Assembly: GCA_002381185.1 (NCBI GenBank)
Contig: DFOA01000041.1
Location: 62,001-126,000, forward strand
Source of the DNA: Firmicutes bacterium UBA3553
GTDB lineage: Bacteria > Bacillota > Clostridia > Tissierellales > Sedimentibacteraceae
Direction: 5' to 3'
Length of the DNA: 64,000 nt
The notes under the pieces are model-generated. The model worked only from the letters and a program-made list of their open reading frames with translations, was not told the DNA's origin and made no database searches. Below, piece after piece: positions 34,761-44,044 of the stretch. The translations under genes and the position numbers were made by a program. The first letter of the stretch is position 1. Each line of letters starts with the position of its first letter.

Positions 34761-35357
34761 ATGGATTACTTACCTCACTCTCAAGAATACATGCTTGCAG
34801 TATCTGTTATGGGAGGAATGCTCCTTGGGTTTATATGGGACATCTACAGACTTTTCAGGCACTACATCAAATTAAGTAATGCCGGTACTGCAATAGGTGA
34901 TATTGTTTATTGGATATTAAGTATTTACATAGGCGTTCAACTCATATTTGATTTAAGCTACGGAAATATAAGATTTTTTATTCTTATGGGTTTTATAATT
35001 GGCGCACTCTTATATTTTTACGGAATCAGCCGATATATTTTAAAAGCATTTATTTTTATTGTTGATACAGTTTTGAAAATAATTAAAAAAATAATTAATT
35101 TCTTAATCGGCCCTTTGAAATTTATTTATAAACAGCTGAAGAAATTTTTGTATCCGGTGAAGCTGAAGTGCGAAAAAGCTAAAATTAAAGCGAAAAAGAG
35201 ATATAAATTCTTTAAGTTTAGGCTTAAAAAAGTTTCAAAAAACAGAAAAATGATATATAATAAAAAGAAACAGTTAAGACGTTTAAACAAAAGAAGAAAG
35301 GGGCAAAAGCGTGAACGAAGATCAAAAAATTATAGAACTGAAGAAAAAAATAAATAA
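34761..35357 (+). CDS. yabQ: Spore cortex protein YabQ
   Basis: This 198-residue membrane protein is needed for spore cortex formation in B. subtilis. It has about four membrane segments (LAVSVMGGMLLGFIWDIYRLFRH, IVYWILSIYIGVQLIF and two more) and a long, very basic C-terminal tail (many KK/KR pairs from residue 110). The tail overlaps the start of divIC by 47 bases. It starts 6 bases after yabP. Confidence 0.9.
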   Translation: MDYLPHSQEYMLAVSVMGGMLLGFIWDIYRLFRHYIKLSNAGTAIGDIVYWILSIYIGVQLIFDLSYGNIRFFILMGFIIGALLYFYGISRYILKAFIFIVDTVLKIIKKIINFLIGPLKFIYKQLKKFLYPVKLKCEKAKIKAKKRYKFFKFRLKKVSKNRKMIYNKKKQLRRLNKRRKGQKRERRSKNYRTEEKNK

Positions 35358-35784
35358 TGATGACTTCAGAAGACAAGAAAAAGAAATAAAAGAACAAAGA
35401 AGACAACAGAAACTTGAAGCTAAATTCAAGGCTGCTGCTCCAAAAAAGAAAAAAAGAAAATTAAACATTATTAATTTTCTGTTCACTGTGTTTGTTCTGT
35501 ATTTTGCATATACTGCATTCACTCAGTATCAAATGTTAAATGACCTGAACAGTGCAATAGGCGAAAAGCAAATGGAAAAGGCTGAAATTGAAAAGGAAGT
35601 TCTGGAGCTTAAAAAAGATGTGGAAAAAATGAATGACAAGGAAGCTTTGCTTGAACTTGTTGAGAAAATAGCAAGGAACCAGTATAAAATGGTAAAACCA
35701 AATGAAACCATCTACATAGATAAAAATAAAAATGACAATAAATTGATTCAAGGCATCGGATTTGAAAAAGACATGGAAAACTAA
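35311..35784 (+). CDS. divIC: Septum formation initiator DivIC
   Basis: This 157-residue bitopic protein of the division complex joins FtsL and DivIB at the septum. A basic cytoplasmic N-terminus (residues 1-50) is followed by one membrane helix (IINFLFTVFVLYFAYTAF) and an extracellular coiled coil with a DivIC-type KIARNQYKMVKPNE end. The start is GTG with GAAAGGGGC upstream, inside the 3' end of yabQ, so it is translationally coupled. Since yabPQ are sporulation genes and divIC is needed in growth, an additional promoter is expected nearby. Confidence 0.85.
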   Translation: MNEDQKIIELKKKINNDDFRRQEKEIKEQRRQQKLEAKFKAAAPKKKKRKLNIINFLFTVFVLYFAYTAFTQYQMLNDLNSAIGEKQMEKAEIEKEVLELKKDVEKMNDKEALLELVEKIARNQYKMVKPNETIYIDKNKNDNKLIQGIGFEKDMEN

Positions 35785-35800
35785 TTGAATACCGCATAGT

Positions 35801-35834
35801 TTGACAGCATTTTACAATCTGTTTCTGCTACCAT
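35801..35834 (+). promoter_or_regulatory. Candidate Spo0A-type promoter of spoIIE
   Basis: TTGACA (35801-35806) and an extended TGC-TACCAT -10 (35829-35834) are 22 bases apart, wider than normal. Overlapping the -35, the minus strand reads TGTCAAA, close to a Spo0A box. B. subtilis spoIIE has a similarly wide, Spo0A-activated promoter. Confidence 0.45.
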
Positions 35835-35858
35835 ATATTAAATGAAGGGGTGGAAATC

Positions 35859-37439
35859 ATGATTGGAAAAACAAACGATAAAAAATTTGATTTTATAGTC
35901 GGGGATATTTTAAAAACTGAATTTAAGCACATCAAGGAAAATTGGTTAATTCTTTTGGTGTGTTTTTTCATTGCAAGACAAAATATAATTGATGAAATAT
36001 TTCCTTTTGCAATTGTAGTATTGTGTTCATATTGCTACATAATGGGCACTTCAATAATTATGCTTGCCGTAACAGTATTGGCTGTTCTGTCGTCCGGTTT
36101 TAATTTTGTTTATATAATCATGCTGATTGCAGTGTATGCTTATTTTTTCAGTTTCAGGGAGGAGAAAAAATCCATCCTGATTGTATCAGGATATGCATCA
36201 TTAGTGCTGCTGATTTCTAAAACAACTATACTTGTGGCGGATGGATTCAATGTAAACGGATTTATGCTCAATAGTTTTGAAACCATATTTGTTTTCAGCT
36301 CAATAATTTTAGTAAATGAACTTATGAAAGTGATTACAAAAATTAAAAACGGCAGCAAAGAAAATGTCCACAGAATTAAAAAAGAAAAAATCAGAAAGAA
36401 TACGGAAGAATCATCTAATGTCGGTATAGACAAACCCAGAGCTGAAGCGGAAGCAGCATCAACCGCTGCGGAAGAAAAGACTTACAGAAAAGGAAATACA
36501 ATAAGAAATATTTCCGATTATAAAAAATCCAAATATTTAAACATATTTACCGACCAGGCCAAATTAAAAATCAAAGAACAGCTTCTCTGGCAGAATATTC
36601 ATATTAAGTTTTTCGAGGTGCTGTCATCGGATAAAAACTCTATTGTGCTAAGTATTACCGTTAAAACCGAAAAATCCTGTGAGGAAGCAGAAAGCGCTGT
36701 GGAGCTCATCGTAAGAAATTTATGCGGGGTTAAGCTTAAATGTATAGACAGAGTAATTGCTTCTCCCAATTATTATGTTTTAAAGTTTAAAAACATAAAA
36801 AGGATAAAAATAAGAACATACACTGCAACTGCGGTTAAGGATGGAAGCGGAGTTTCAGGTGACAGCTTTGCATATGCTGGGCGGGCTGACAGATATTACA
36901 CAGTGCTTTGCGATGGCATCGGTTCTGGAGAGGAAGCATATAATGAAAGCACCGGTGCGGTGGATTTGCTCTCGAAATTTTTGTACACAGATTTTTCCGA
37001 AGAGCAGATACTGAGAACATTAAATTCAATTTTAATGATAAAATTAGGAGACGAAAGATTCGTAACATTTGACTTTAATATTATAGATTACAGTTCAAGA
37101 GAAATCAGGCTTTATAAGGCGGGAGCAGCACCGACTTATATAATCAGCGGAAAAAAGATGGACAAAATATCAGGAAAAAGCCTGCCCTTGGGTATATTGG
37201 ACAACTTTGAATACAGCTCATTTAAGAAAAAGGTTGAAATAGGAGATATGATAATAATGGTGTCTGATGGAATTATTGATTCTATCGGGCTTGATGAAAA
37301 AAAATCCCTTGATAAGTATATTGAATTAATAATGAATAAGGATCCTCAGACTATTGCTAACTCCATATTAAGCTATGCGTTGAGAGGACAAGATACAGTT
37401 ATTGACGACATGACTGTTCTTGTAACCAAAATCGGCTGA
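35859..37439 (+). CDS. spoIIE: Stage II sporulation protein E (SpoIIE phosphatase), short form
   Basis: This 526-residue membrane PP2C-type phosphatase dephosphorylates the anti-anti-sigma factor SpoIIAA and so activates sigma-F in the forespore. Five or six membrane segments fill residues 25-175; a charged linker follows; the PPM domain (about 325-525) keeps SGDSFAYAG, VLCDGIGSGEEA, YKAGAAPTYI, MVSDGIID and DDMTVLV. It is much shorter than B. subtilis SpoIIE (about 827, ten membrane segments). AAGGGGTGG lies five bases before ATG 35859. The stop sits in the loop of a hairpin. Confidence 0.92.
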   Translation: MIGKTNDKKFDFIVGDILKTEFKHIKENWLILLVCFFIARQNIIDEIFPFAIVVLCSYCYIMGTSIIMLAVTVLAVLSSGFNFVYIIMLIAVYAYFFSFREEKKSILIVSGYASLVLLISKTTILVADGFNVNGFMLNSFETIFVFSSIILVNELMKVITKIKNGSKENVHRIKKEKIRKNTEESSNVGIDKPRAEAEAASTAAEEKTYRKGNTIRNISDYKKSKYLNIFTDQAKLKIKEQLLWQNIHIKFFEVLSSDKNSIVLSITVKTEKSCEEAESAVELIVRNLCGVKLKCIDRVIASPNYYVLKFKNIKRIKIRTYTATAVKDGSGVSGDSFAYAGRADRYYTVLCDGIGSGEEAYNESTGAVDLLSKFLYTDFSEEQILRTLNSILMIKLGDERFVTFDFNIIDYSSREIRLYKAGAAPTYIISGKKMDKISGKSLPLGILDNFEYSSFKKKVEIGDMIIMVSDGIIDSIGLDEKKSLDKYIELIMNKDPQTIANSILSYALRGQDTVIDDMTVLVTKIG

Positions 37440-37502
37440 GCCGATTTTGGATTGGCAATGGACGGGCGATGAATTTTGAAGCACCTTTGGTGCTTTTTTT
37501 TG
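37426..37502 (+). terminator. Double hairpin terminator after spoIIE
   Basis: CCAAAATCGGC (37426-37436) pairs with GCCGATTTTGG (37440-37450) around the TGA stop. A second stem, AAGCACC (37479-37485) with GGTGCTT (37489-37495), runs into a long T-run and is the real terminator. Confidence 0.8.
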
Positions 37503-37547
37503 ACGGACTGATTATTAGTAAAAAAGTGTTTTATTTATTTGATTTCG

Positions 37548-37556
37548 TGGTATAAT
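37548..37556 (+). promoter_or_regulatory. Extended -10 promoter of tilS
   Basis: TGG with TATAAT (37551-37556). Transcription would start near 37563, after the in-frame ATG at 37555, which rules that ATG out as the tilS start. Confidence 0.6.
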
Positions 37557-37662
37557 GAAAAATATTGATAATAATGAGTATTCGGAAGACAAGTATTTCC
37601 ATTTGCCAATCAATTGCAAATACATTGCCAGTCAATCGCTATTCAATTGTAATGAGGGTTCT

Positions 37663-39039
37663 ATGTATAATTTAGTAAAGCAAAATATTATTGAGAGAAA
37701 CTTAATTGAGCAGGGAGATAATGTGCTTATTGGTTTGTCGGGCGGGCCTGATTCTGTTTTTTTATTTCATAACTTAATAAAATTAAAGGCAGATTTAAGT
37801 TTTAACCTGTATGCTTCTCATGTAAACCATATGTACAGAGGAGAGGATGCCCAGCATGATGAAGATTTTGTGAGGAGCCTCTGCAGTAAATATGGTGTTA
37901 AGCTTTTTGTAAGAAGAAAACATGCAGGTGAATATGCAAGGGAGCTTAAGGTTACTGAAGAAGAAGCCGGAAGAATTTTGAGATACGGTTTTTTTAAGGA
38001 TAATCTGGATGAGATAGGTGCAGGAAAAATAGCTGTTGCCCACAACTTAAACGATCAGGCCGAGACGGTGCTTCAAAGAATCATAAGGGGCAGCGGAATT
38101 GACGGATTAAGTGCTATGTCCTTTAAAAAGGATAATTTAATCAGGCCTATGCTCAATGTTCCAAAATCAGAGGTTTTAAATTACCTTCATGAAAATAATT
38201 ATGATTATTGTATAGACAAAACCAATTTGCATGATATTTACGGCAGAAACAAAATAAGACTTAACCTTATCCCTTATTTAGAAGAAAGTTTTAATCCCAA
38301 TATCCAAAGTGCTTTGTACAGAATGTCTGAAGCGATGGAAAGGGATAAAAAGATTATAGAAAAATACACCGAGCTTAAATTTAATGAAGTCTTGAATGAA
38401 AAAAGCGTCAATAGAGTAATTTTTGACATGAATAAGCTTAAGTGTCTTGACCAGGGAGAATCGGGAAGAGTTGTGAGACGTGCCATTGAAGAGCTTAAAG
38501 GCAACACGGTAAATATTGAAATGAAGCATATTGATTATGCCATTGACTTTATTAAGAACGGAACAACAGGCAAAAAAATTAATTTGTCTGAGGGCTTTAC
38601 AATTGAAATAAGCTATGATAATTTTATAATTAATAAAATTATTGAAAATGTTCCAAATTTTCAATATAATATTGTATTAAACAGTCCCATATACATTCCT
38701 GAGGCGGAAAAGACCATTATTCTCACGGTCACGGATGTTTCGGAATTTGACAGAGAGGACAAGGACAGCATAAGCCTGGACTATGATTTGATAAAGGGAA
38801 ATCTCGTTGTCAGAAACAGGCGTGCCGGAGATTCAATGATTCCCTGCGGCATGACAGGGAGAAAAAAAATAAAGGATATTTTTATTGATTTAAAAATACC
38901 CGCAGAAGAAAGAGACAGCAAACTGATAATTGCAGATGATGATAATATATTATGGCTTGAAGACTTCAGAATCCACAACAGTTTCAAGGTGTCATCTTCA
39001 ACAAAAAAAATACTAAACATTAACCGGAGGAAGCACTAA
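37663..39039 (+). CDS. tilS: tRNA(Ile)-lysidine synthase
   Basis: This 458-residue N-type ATP pyrophosphatase puts lysidine on C34 of tRNA-Ile(CAU), so that it reads AUA. The P-loop is LSGGPDSV near residues 27-34; the usual HVNH, AHNLNDQAET and RIIRGSG patterns follow, then the C-terminal substrate domain (RRAGDSMIPCGMTGRKKIKD). Start 37663 matches the family's normal N-terminus and has GAGGG five bases upstream; 36 open codons before it lie on the promoter. Its stop overlaps the hprT start by one base. Confidence 0.93.
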   Translation: MYNLVKQNIIERNLIEQGDNVLIGLSGGPDSVFLFHNLIKLKADLSFNLYASHVNHMYRGEDAQHDEDFVRSLCSKYGVKLFVRRKHAGEYARELKVTEEEAGRILRYGFFKDNLDEIGAGKIAVAHNLNDQAETVLQRIIRGSGIDGLSAMSFKKDNLIRPMLNVPKSEVLNYLHENNYDYCIDKTNLHDIYGRNKIRLNLIPYLEESFNPNIQSALYRMSEAMERDKKIIEKYTELKFNEVLNEKSVNRVIFDMNKLKCLDQGESGRVVRRAIEELKGNTVNIEMKHIDYAIDFIKNGTTGKKINLSEGFTIEISYDNFIINKIIENVPNFQYNIVLNSPIYIPEAEKTIILTVTDVSEFDREDKDSISLDYDLIKGNLVVRNRRAGDSMIPCGMTGRKKIKDIFIDLKIPAEERDSKLIIADDDNILWLEDFRIHNSFKVSSSTKKILNINRRKH

Positions 39040-39575
39040 TGAATAAAGATATCAGAGAAATACTAATTGGGGAGGATGTATTGCAGGCCAAGGTTGCAGA
39101 ACTTGGTGCAAAAATCACGGAGGACTACAAGGGTAAGGATTTGCTTTTAGTCTGCGTATTAAAGGGAGCGGTTATATTTGTGAGTGATTTAATGCGAAAG
39201 ATAGACCTACCATTAGACATTGATTTTATGGCAATATCCAGCTACGGTTCCAATACCCGGTCATCTGGAGTTGTAAGAATTTTAAAAGACTTGAACACAT
39301 CAATCGAAGGAAAACATGTCCTTATAGTTGAGGATATAATTGATTCAGGTCTGACATTGTCTTACCTTGCAGATAACTTAAAATCAAGAGGACCTGCATC
39401 TGTAGAAATATGCACAATACTCGACAAACCGGATAGAAGAACTACTGACTTGGAAATTAAATATACAGGGTTCCAGGTTCCTGATGAATTTGTAGTAGGC
39501 TATGGATTGGACTATGCAGAAAAATATAGGAACTTGCCATATATAGCAGTCTTGAAGGAAGAAATTTACCAATAA
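39039..39575 (+). CDS. hprT: Hypoxanthine phosphoribosyltransferase
   Basis: This 178-residue purine salvage enzyme makes IMP/GMP from hypoxanthine/guanine and PRPP. The PRPP-binding motif is VLIVEDIIDSGLTL, preceded by LKGAVIFVSDLMRKI and SSYGSNTRSSG. ACCGGAGG precedes the ATG, which overlaps the tilS stop. The tilS-hprT-ftsH order is conserved across Firmicutes. Confidence 0.95.
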   Translation: MNKDIREILIGEDVLQAKVAELGAKITEDYKGKDLLLVCVLKGAVIFVSDLMRKIDLPLDIDFMAISSYGSNTRSSGVVRILKDLNTSIEGKHVLIVEDIIDSGLTLSYLADNLKSRGPASVEICTILDKPDRRTTDLEIKYTGFQVPDEFVVGYGLDYAEKYRNLPYIAVLKEEIYQ

Positions 39576-39579
39576 ATAA

Positions 39580-39608
39580 TTGTAAAATATTTTATTTTAT
39601 GCTACAAT
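39580..39608 (+). promoter_or_regulatory. Promoter of ftsH
   Basis: TTGTAA (39580-39585) and TACAAT (39603-39608) are 17 bases apart, with a TGC extension. Confidence 0.6.
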
Positions 39609-39650
39609 TTTATTATAACAGTAGTCTTATTGACAAAGAGGAGGCTTTAA

Positions 39651-41477
39651 TTGAAGGGATTTATGAGAAGCATCGCTATGTATATTTTAATTTTTGTGGT
39701 AATCATAATGTTAGTTCAAAGTATGGTGGAACCATCAGCTGATGCGCAAAAAATAAGTTATAGCGATCTTATAGTTCAAATACAAGATAACAATATTAAA
39801 TCACTTTCTTTTACCGACAGCGAGGTGAAAGGTGTTTATAAGGACGGGACGGAATTTACTTCCTATATACCAACCATATTCCTGTTTTCAGGAAGTTTTT
39901 ATGACAATTATTTAGCAGAGAAAATTGAATCAAAGCAAATAGAAGTAATTGGAGAACCTATACCGAAAACGCCATTATGGGTTCAAGCTCTTCCGACAAT
40001 AGGAATGCTTGTGCTTTTGGGAGTTTTATGGTATGTGTTCATGAAACAGTCTCAAGGAGGAGGAACCGGTAAGGCAATGTCCTTCGGCAAGAGCAGGGCT
40101 AAAATGGTCAAGGATGATGATCCTAACAAAAAAATTACATTTGCAGATGTTGCTGGTCTTGATGAAGAAAAGGAAGAGCTAAGCGAAATCGTTGATTTCC
40201 TGAAAAACCCTGCAAAGTTTGTAAGGCTTGGGGCTCGTATACCGAAAGGTGTTCTTTTGGTGGGACCTCCGGGAACAGGTAAGACTTATTTGTCAAAATC
40301 GGTTTCTGGTGAAGCAGGCGTACCGTTTTTCAGCATAAGCGGTTCTGACTTTGTTGAAATGTTTGTAGGTGTAGGTGCTTCCCGTGTGAGAGATTTATTT
40401 GACCAGGCAAAGAAAAATGCACCTTGTATCATATTCATAGATGAAATTGATGCGGTAGGAAGAAGAAGAGGAGCAGGTCTTGGCGGCGGAAATGATGAAA
40501 GAGAACAGACATTGAACCAGCTGTTGGTTGAAATGGATGGCTTCTCCGGAAATGAAGGTATCATCATTATAGCTGCAACAAACAGACCTGATATTTTGGA
40601 CCCTGCATTAATGAGACCGGGCAGATTTGACAGACAGGTTCATGTAGGACTTCCAGATGTAAAAGCAAGAGAAGAGATATTAAAAATTCATGTGAGAAAA
40701 AAACCTCTCGCAGATGATGTGGATTTAGAAATAGTTGCAAAAAGAACTCCGGGTTTTACTCCCGCAGATTTGGAAAATGCAATGAATGAAGCAGCACTTT
40801 TGACTGCAAGACAAAATAAAACATTAATTACAATGGATATAATTGAAGAGGCAATTACAAAGGTAATTGCAGGTCCTGAAAAAAGAAGCAAGGTTATCAG
40901 CGACAACGAAAAGAAGCTTACTGCCTACCATGAAGCAGGCCATGCAGTTGTTGCAAGATTATCTTCATATAAGGACCCTGTTCACATGATTACAATAATC
41001 CCAAGAGGTGGTGCCGGTGGATTTACAATGTACCTGCCGGAAGAAGACAGATCCTACAGATCCAAGTCCGACATGGAAGAAAGTATAGTGAGACTTTTAG
41101 GCGGCAGGGTTGCCGAAAAGCTAGCACTTGACGATATATCCACAGGAGCATCAAATGACATTGAAAGAGCAACGAAAATTGCTAGAGCAATGGTAACGAC
41201 CTACGGTATGAGCGATGCATTGGGACCTATGACTTACGGAACAAACGACGAAGAAGTGTTCTTAGGCAGAGATTTCAACAAAATAAGAAATTACTCAGAA
41301 GAAGTAGCTGCTAAAATAGATAATGAAATGCGAAGAATCATCGACAGTGCATATCACAAAACAGAAACACTTTTAAGTGAAAACATGGAAAAATTGGACC
41401 GTGTGGCACAGGCATTATTGGAAAAAGAAACAATCTCAGGCAAAGAATTTGAAATGTTGTTTGAGGGAGTGCAATAA
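39651..41477 (+). CDS. ftsH: ATP-dependent membrane zinc protease FtsH
   Basis: This 608-residue hexameric AAA+ protease degrades membrane and regulatory proteins. Two membrane helices (residues 7-24 and about 112-128) flank an extracellular domain. The AAA module has Walker A GPPGTGKT, Walker B IIFIDEIDAVG and the second region of homology NRPDILDPALMRPGRFDR. The zinc site is HEAGH with a distal Asp. The start is TTG, placed by GAGGAGG six bases upstream; an ATG four codons on is the alternative. A shorter paralogue is at 57862. Confidence 0.95.
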   Translation: MKGFMRSIAMYILIFVVIIMLVQSMVEPSADAQKISYSDLIVQIQDNNIKSLSFTDSEVKGVYKDGTEFTSYIPTIFLFSGSFYDNYLAEKIESKQIEVIGEPIPKTPLWVQALPTIGMLVLLGVLWYVFMKQSQGGGTGKAMSFGKSRAKMVKDDDPNKKITFADVAGLDEEKEELSEIVDFLKNPAKFVRLGARIPKGVLLVGPPGTGKTYLSKSVSGEAGVPFFSISGSDFVEMFVGVGASRVRDLFDQAKKNAPCIIFIDEIDAVGRRRGAGLGGGNDEREQTLNQLLVEMDGFSGNEGIIIIAATNRPDILDPALMRPGRFDRQVHVGLPDVKAREEILKIHVRKKPLADDVDLEIVAKRTPGFTPADLENAMNEAALLTARQNKTLITMDIIEEAITKVIAGPEKRSKVISDNEKKLTAYHEAGHAVVARLSSYKDPVHMITIIPRGGAGGFTMYLPEEDRSYRSKSDMEESIVRLLGGRVAEKLALDDISTGASNDIERATKIARAMVTTYGMSDALGPMTYGTNDEEVFLGRDFNKIRNYSEEVAAKIDNEMRRIIDSAYHKTETLLSENMEKLDRVAQALLEKETISGKEFEMLFEGVQ

Positions 41478-41496
41478 AACAGCTAAGTAATAAAAT

Positions 41497-41546
41497 GAGA
41501 TTCTGAAGGGAGCGGTAGTACCGTGCCTTAATGAATCTCTTTTTTT
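41497..41546 (+). terminator. Terminator of ftsH
   Basis: GAGATTC (41497-41503) pairs with GAATCTC (41533-41539), with an inner CGGTA/TACCG stem, then a T-run. Confidence 0.8.
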
Positions 41547-41604
41547 ATAGTTGTAAAGTATGGGATAATTTGATATTGTTATGGTAATAATTTTGGAGGT
41601 TAAT

Positions 41605-42099
41605 ATGGACGAAAGAGAAAAAAAGGTTTATGAATTTCTTGATAAATTTCATATAAAATATGAAAAACATGAGCATCCTGCTGTCTTCACATGTGAGGAA
41701 GCTGATATTTACACTTCAGGACTAAAGGGAGTACATACTAAAAATTTATTTTTAAGAAACAAAAAAGGCAGCAAGCATTATCTTGTGGTAATGAAAGAAG
41801 ACAAAACGCTGAATGTTAAAGAGTTCGGAGAAAAGATTTCGGAAAAAAATTTAAGCTTTGCGTCCCCGGAAAGAATGATAAAATATTTAAACCTCACTCC
41901 TGGCTCTGTAAGTTTATTCGGAATTATCAATGATATTGAAAATAATGTTAAAGTCTATATAGATCAAGATATATTGAAAGAAGAATTCATCAATTCCCAT
42001 CCTAATGTGAATACAGCAACTTTGGTATATAGGGTTGATGACATGATAAAAATTTTGAATGAAAGCGGCAATGACTACGAAATAATTTTATTGATATAA
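41605..42099 (+). CDS. Prolyl-tRNA deacylase-like editing protein (YbaK/ProX)
   Basis: This 164-residue YbaK-fold protein clears mischarged tRNA, typically Ala-tRNA-Pro in the ProX/PrdX group. It shows YEFLDKFHIKYEKHEHPAVFTCEEA, HTKNLFLRNKKGSKHYLVV (catalytic Lys) and LTPGSVSLFGI. In amino-acid fermenters PrdX also lies near proline reductase genes; none are seen here. Start 41605 has TGGAGGTTAAT; eight open codons upstream lack a site. Confidence 0.85.
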   Translation: MDEREKKVYEFLDKFHIKYEKHEHPAVFTCEEADIYTSGLKGVHTKNLFLRNKKGSKHYLVVMKEDKTLNVKEFGEKISEKNLSFASPERMIKYLNLTPGSVSLFGIINDIENNVKVYIDQDILKEEFINSHPNVNTATLVYRVDDMIKILNESGNDYEIILLI

Positions 42100-42168
42100 T
42101 AAAACATGACAGAAATTTAAATTTATTTTTATTTTAACCAAAATAAACTTAATGCATAAACTCGTAGG

Positions 42169-42200
42169 ACAGCTGAAACTTCAATTGTTTCAGCTGTTTA
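42169..42200 (+). terminator. Terminator of the deacylase gene
   Basis: ACAGCTGAAAC (42169-42179) pairs with GTTTCAGCTGT (42187-42197), then TTATT. Confidence 0.7.
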
Positions 42201-42274
42201 TTGGATTTGTATATAATTTTTTTGCAACTTTTGTTGCAAGTTTGAAAATTATGCAGTCTTTTTGAGTAAACATC

Positions 42275-42303
42275 TTGCAAAATTAGGATTTATGCATTAT
42301 ATT
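42275..42303 (+). promoter_or_regulatory. Candidate promoter of the methylmalonyl-CoA mutase operon
   Basis: TTGCAA (42275-42280) and TATATT (42298-42303) are 17 bases apart. A palindrome TTGCAA-N6-TTGCAA lies at 42222-42239 upstream and repeats the -35 word, so it may be an operator. Confidence 0.5.
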
Positions 42304-42350
42304 TATTGATTGTAAAGACATGTTAGCAAACCATGGAGGTAATTATAAGT

Positions 42351-44030
42351 ATGTTTAATGAAGAAGAGCTTTCTAAATTAAAAAAGTCTCGAGAAAATTG
42401 GGAAGAAGCAGTATTAAATAAGTCATTAAATAAAGCGCCGGAAAGTAAGGCAGAATTTAAAACCGGATCAGGGGCAAGAGTTGAAAGACTTTATACTCCT
42501 GAAGATGTAGCAGATATTGATTATGAAACTGAAATAGGATATCCGGGACAATATCCTTTTACAAGAGGATATCAGCCTACAATGTACAGGGGCAAGGCGT
42601 GGACTATGAGAATGTATGCAGGCTTTGCAACAGCAGAAGAATCCAACGAAAGATACAAATATCTTGTAGGTCAGGGTTCTACTGGTCTATCAGTTGCATT
42701 TGACCTTCCTACTCAAATAGGTTATGATTCTGACCATGCTTTAGCTCAAGGAGAAGTGGGCAAGGTTGGAGTTGCCATAGATTCATTAAAGGATATGGAA
42801 ATTCTTTTTGACGGAATTCCATTGGATAAGGTAAGCACATCAATGACAATAAATGCTCCCGCATCAGTACTTCTGGCAATGTATATTGCTGTTGCAGAAA
42901 AGCAGGGAGTATCAGCAGATAAATTGAGAGGAACAATTCAAAACGACATATTAAAGGAATATATAGCAAGAGGTACATACATATTCCCAACAGAACCATC
43001 AATGAGACTTATAACAAACATATTTGAATATTGCTCAAAGGAAGTTCCGAAATGGAATACAATCAGTATTTCAGGCTACCACATCAGAGAAGCAGGTTCA
43101 ACGGCAGCCCAGGAAGTCGGATTCACATTGGCTGACGGTATCGCATATGTTGATGCTGCAATCAATGCAGGGCTGGATGTGGATACATTTGCACCGAGGC
43201 TTTCATTCTTCTTCAACGCACACAACGATTTGCTGGAAGAAGTTGCGAAATACAGAGCAGCAAGAAGACTTTGGGCAAAAATAATGAAAAACAGGTTTAA
43301 AGCTAAAAGTGAAAAATCAATGATGCTTAAATTCCATACACAGACAGCAGGCTGCACTTTGACAGCACAACAGCCGGACAACAACATTATAAGAGTTGCC
43401 ATGCAAGCTTTGGCGGCAGTATTGGGAGGAACTCAGTCACTGCATACAAATTCAAGAGATGAGGCATTGGCTCTTCCTACTACGGATTCGGTTACAATAG
43501 CTTTAAGAACCCAGCAGATATTAGCTAATGAAACAGGAGTTACAAACACTGTAGATCCATTGGCAGGTTCATACTATATAGAAGCTAAAACAAAAGAAAT
43601 TGAAGAAAAAGCAATGGAATATATCAATAAGATTGATGAATTGGGCGGAGCGGCAAGAGCAATCGATCTGGGATATATTCAAAAAGAAATTTCTGATTCT
43701 GCATACAAATATCAAATGGAAATTGAATCACTTGACAGAATAGTTGTTGGAGTCAACAAATACCAGGTTGAAGAAGCAGCACCAAAAGGACTTCTGCGAG
43801 TAGACCCTATAGTTGGCCAGATGCAGAAAAAGAAAATTGAAGATGTTAAAGACACGAGAAATTCAGAAGCTGTAAAAGAAAAACTTGAAGCATTGAGGAC
43901 CGCTTGCCAGGGAACTGAGAATGTAATGCCTTTTATCTTAGCAGCAGTTAAAGAATATGCTACTTTAGGAGAAATATGCGGCGTTATGAGAGAAGTTTTT
44001 GGAGAATATGAGCAAGCAGTATTGCTTTAA
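42351..44030 (+). CDS. Methylmalonyl-CoA mutase, large subunit
   Basis: This 559-residue (beta/alpha)8 subunit rearranges methylmalonyl-CoA to succinyl-CoA with adenosylcobalamin supplied by the small subunit. It shows GYPGQYPFTRGYQPTMYRG, RMYAGFATAEESN (Tyr as in mutase), GLSVAFDLPTQIGYDSD and DILKEYIARGTYIFP, where Arg matches the carboxylate-binding Arg207 of true methylmalonyl-CoA mutase instead of the Gln of isobutyryl-CoA mutase. The B12 domain is on the next gene. Start 42351 follows GGAGG by 11 bases. Confidence 0.9.
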   Translation: MFNEEELSKLKKSRENWEEAVLNKSLNKAPESKAEFKTGSGARVERLYTPEDVADIDYETEIGYPGQYPFTRGYQPTMYRGKAWTMRMYAGFATAEESNERYKYLVGQGSTGLSVAFDLPTQIGYDSDHALAQGEVGKVGVAIDSLKDMEILFDGIPLDKVSTSMTINAPASVLLAMYIAVAEKQGVSADKLRGTIQNDILKEYIARGTYIFPTEPSMRLITNIFEYCSKEVPKWNTISISGYHIREAGSTAAQEVGFTLADGIAYVDAAINAGLDVDTFAPRLSFFFNAHNDLLEEVAKYRAARRLWAKIMKNRFKAKSEKSMMLKFHTQTAGCTLTAQQPDNNIIRVAMQALAAVLGGTQSLHTNSRDEALALPTTDSVTIALRTQQILANETGVTNTVDPLAGSYYIEAKTKEIEEKAMEYINKIDELGGAARAIDLGYIQKEISDSAYKYQMEIESLDRIVVGVNKYQVEEAAPKGLLRVDPIVGQMQKKKIEDVKDTRNSEAVKEKLEALRTACQGTENVMPFILAAVKEYATLGEICGVMREVFGEYEQAVLL

Positions 44031-44044
44031 TCAGGAGGAATAAG

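Noticed and set aside
37555..37662. Upstream ATG extension of tilS
   Set aside because: The ATG at 37555 lies on the extended -10 promoter and the extra residues do not match TilS proteins.
42205..42245. Sigma-54 promoter before the mutase operon
   Set aside because: TTGCAACTTTTGTTGCAA lacks the GG of the -24 box and has the wrong spacing.
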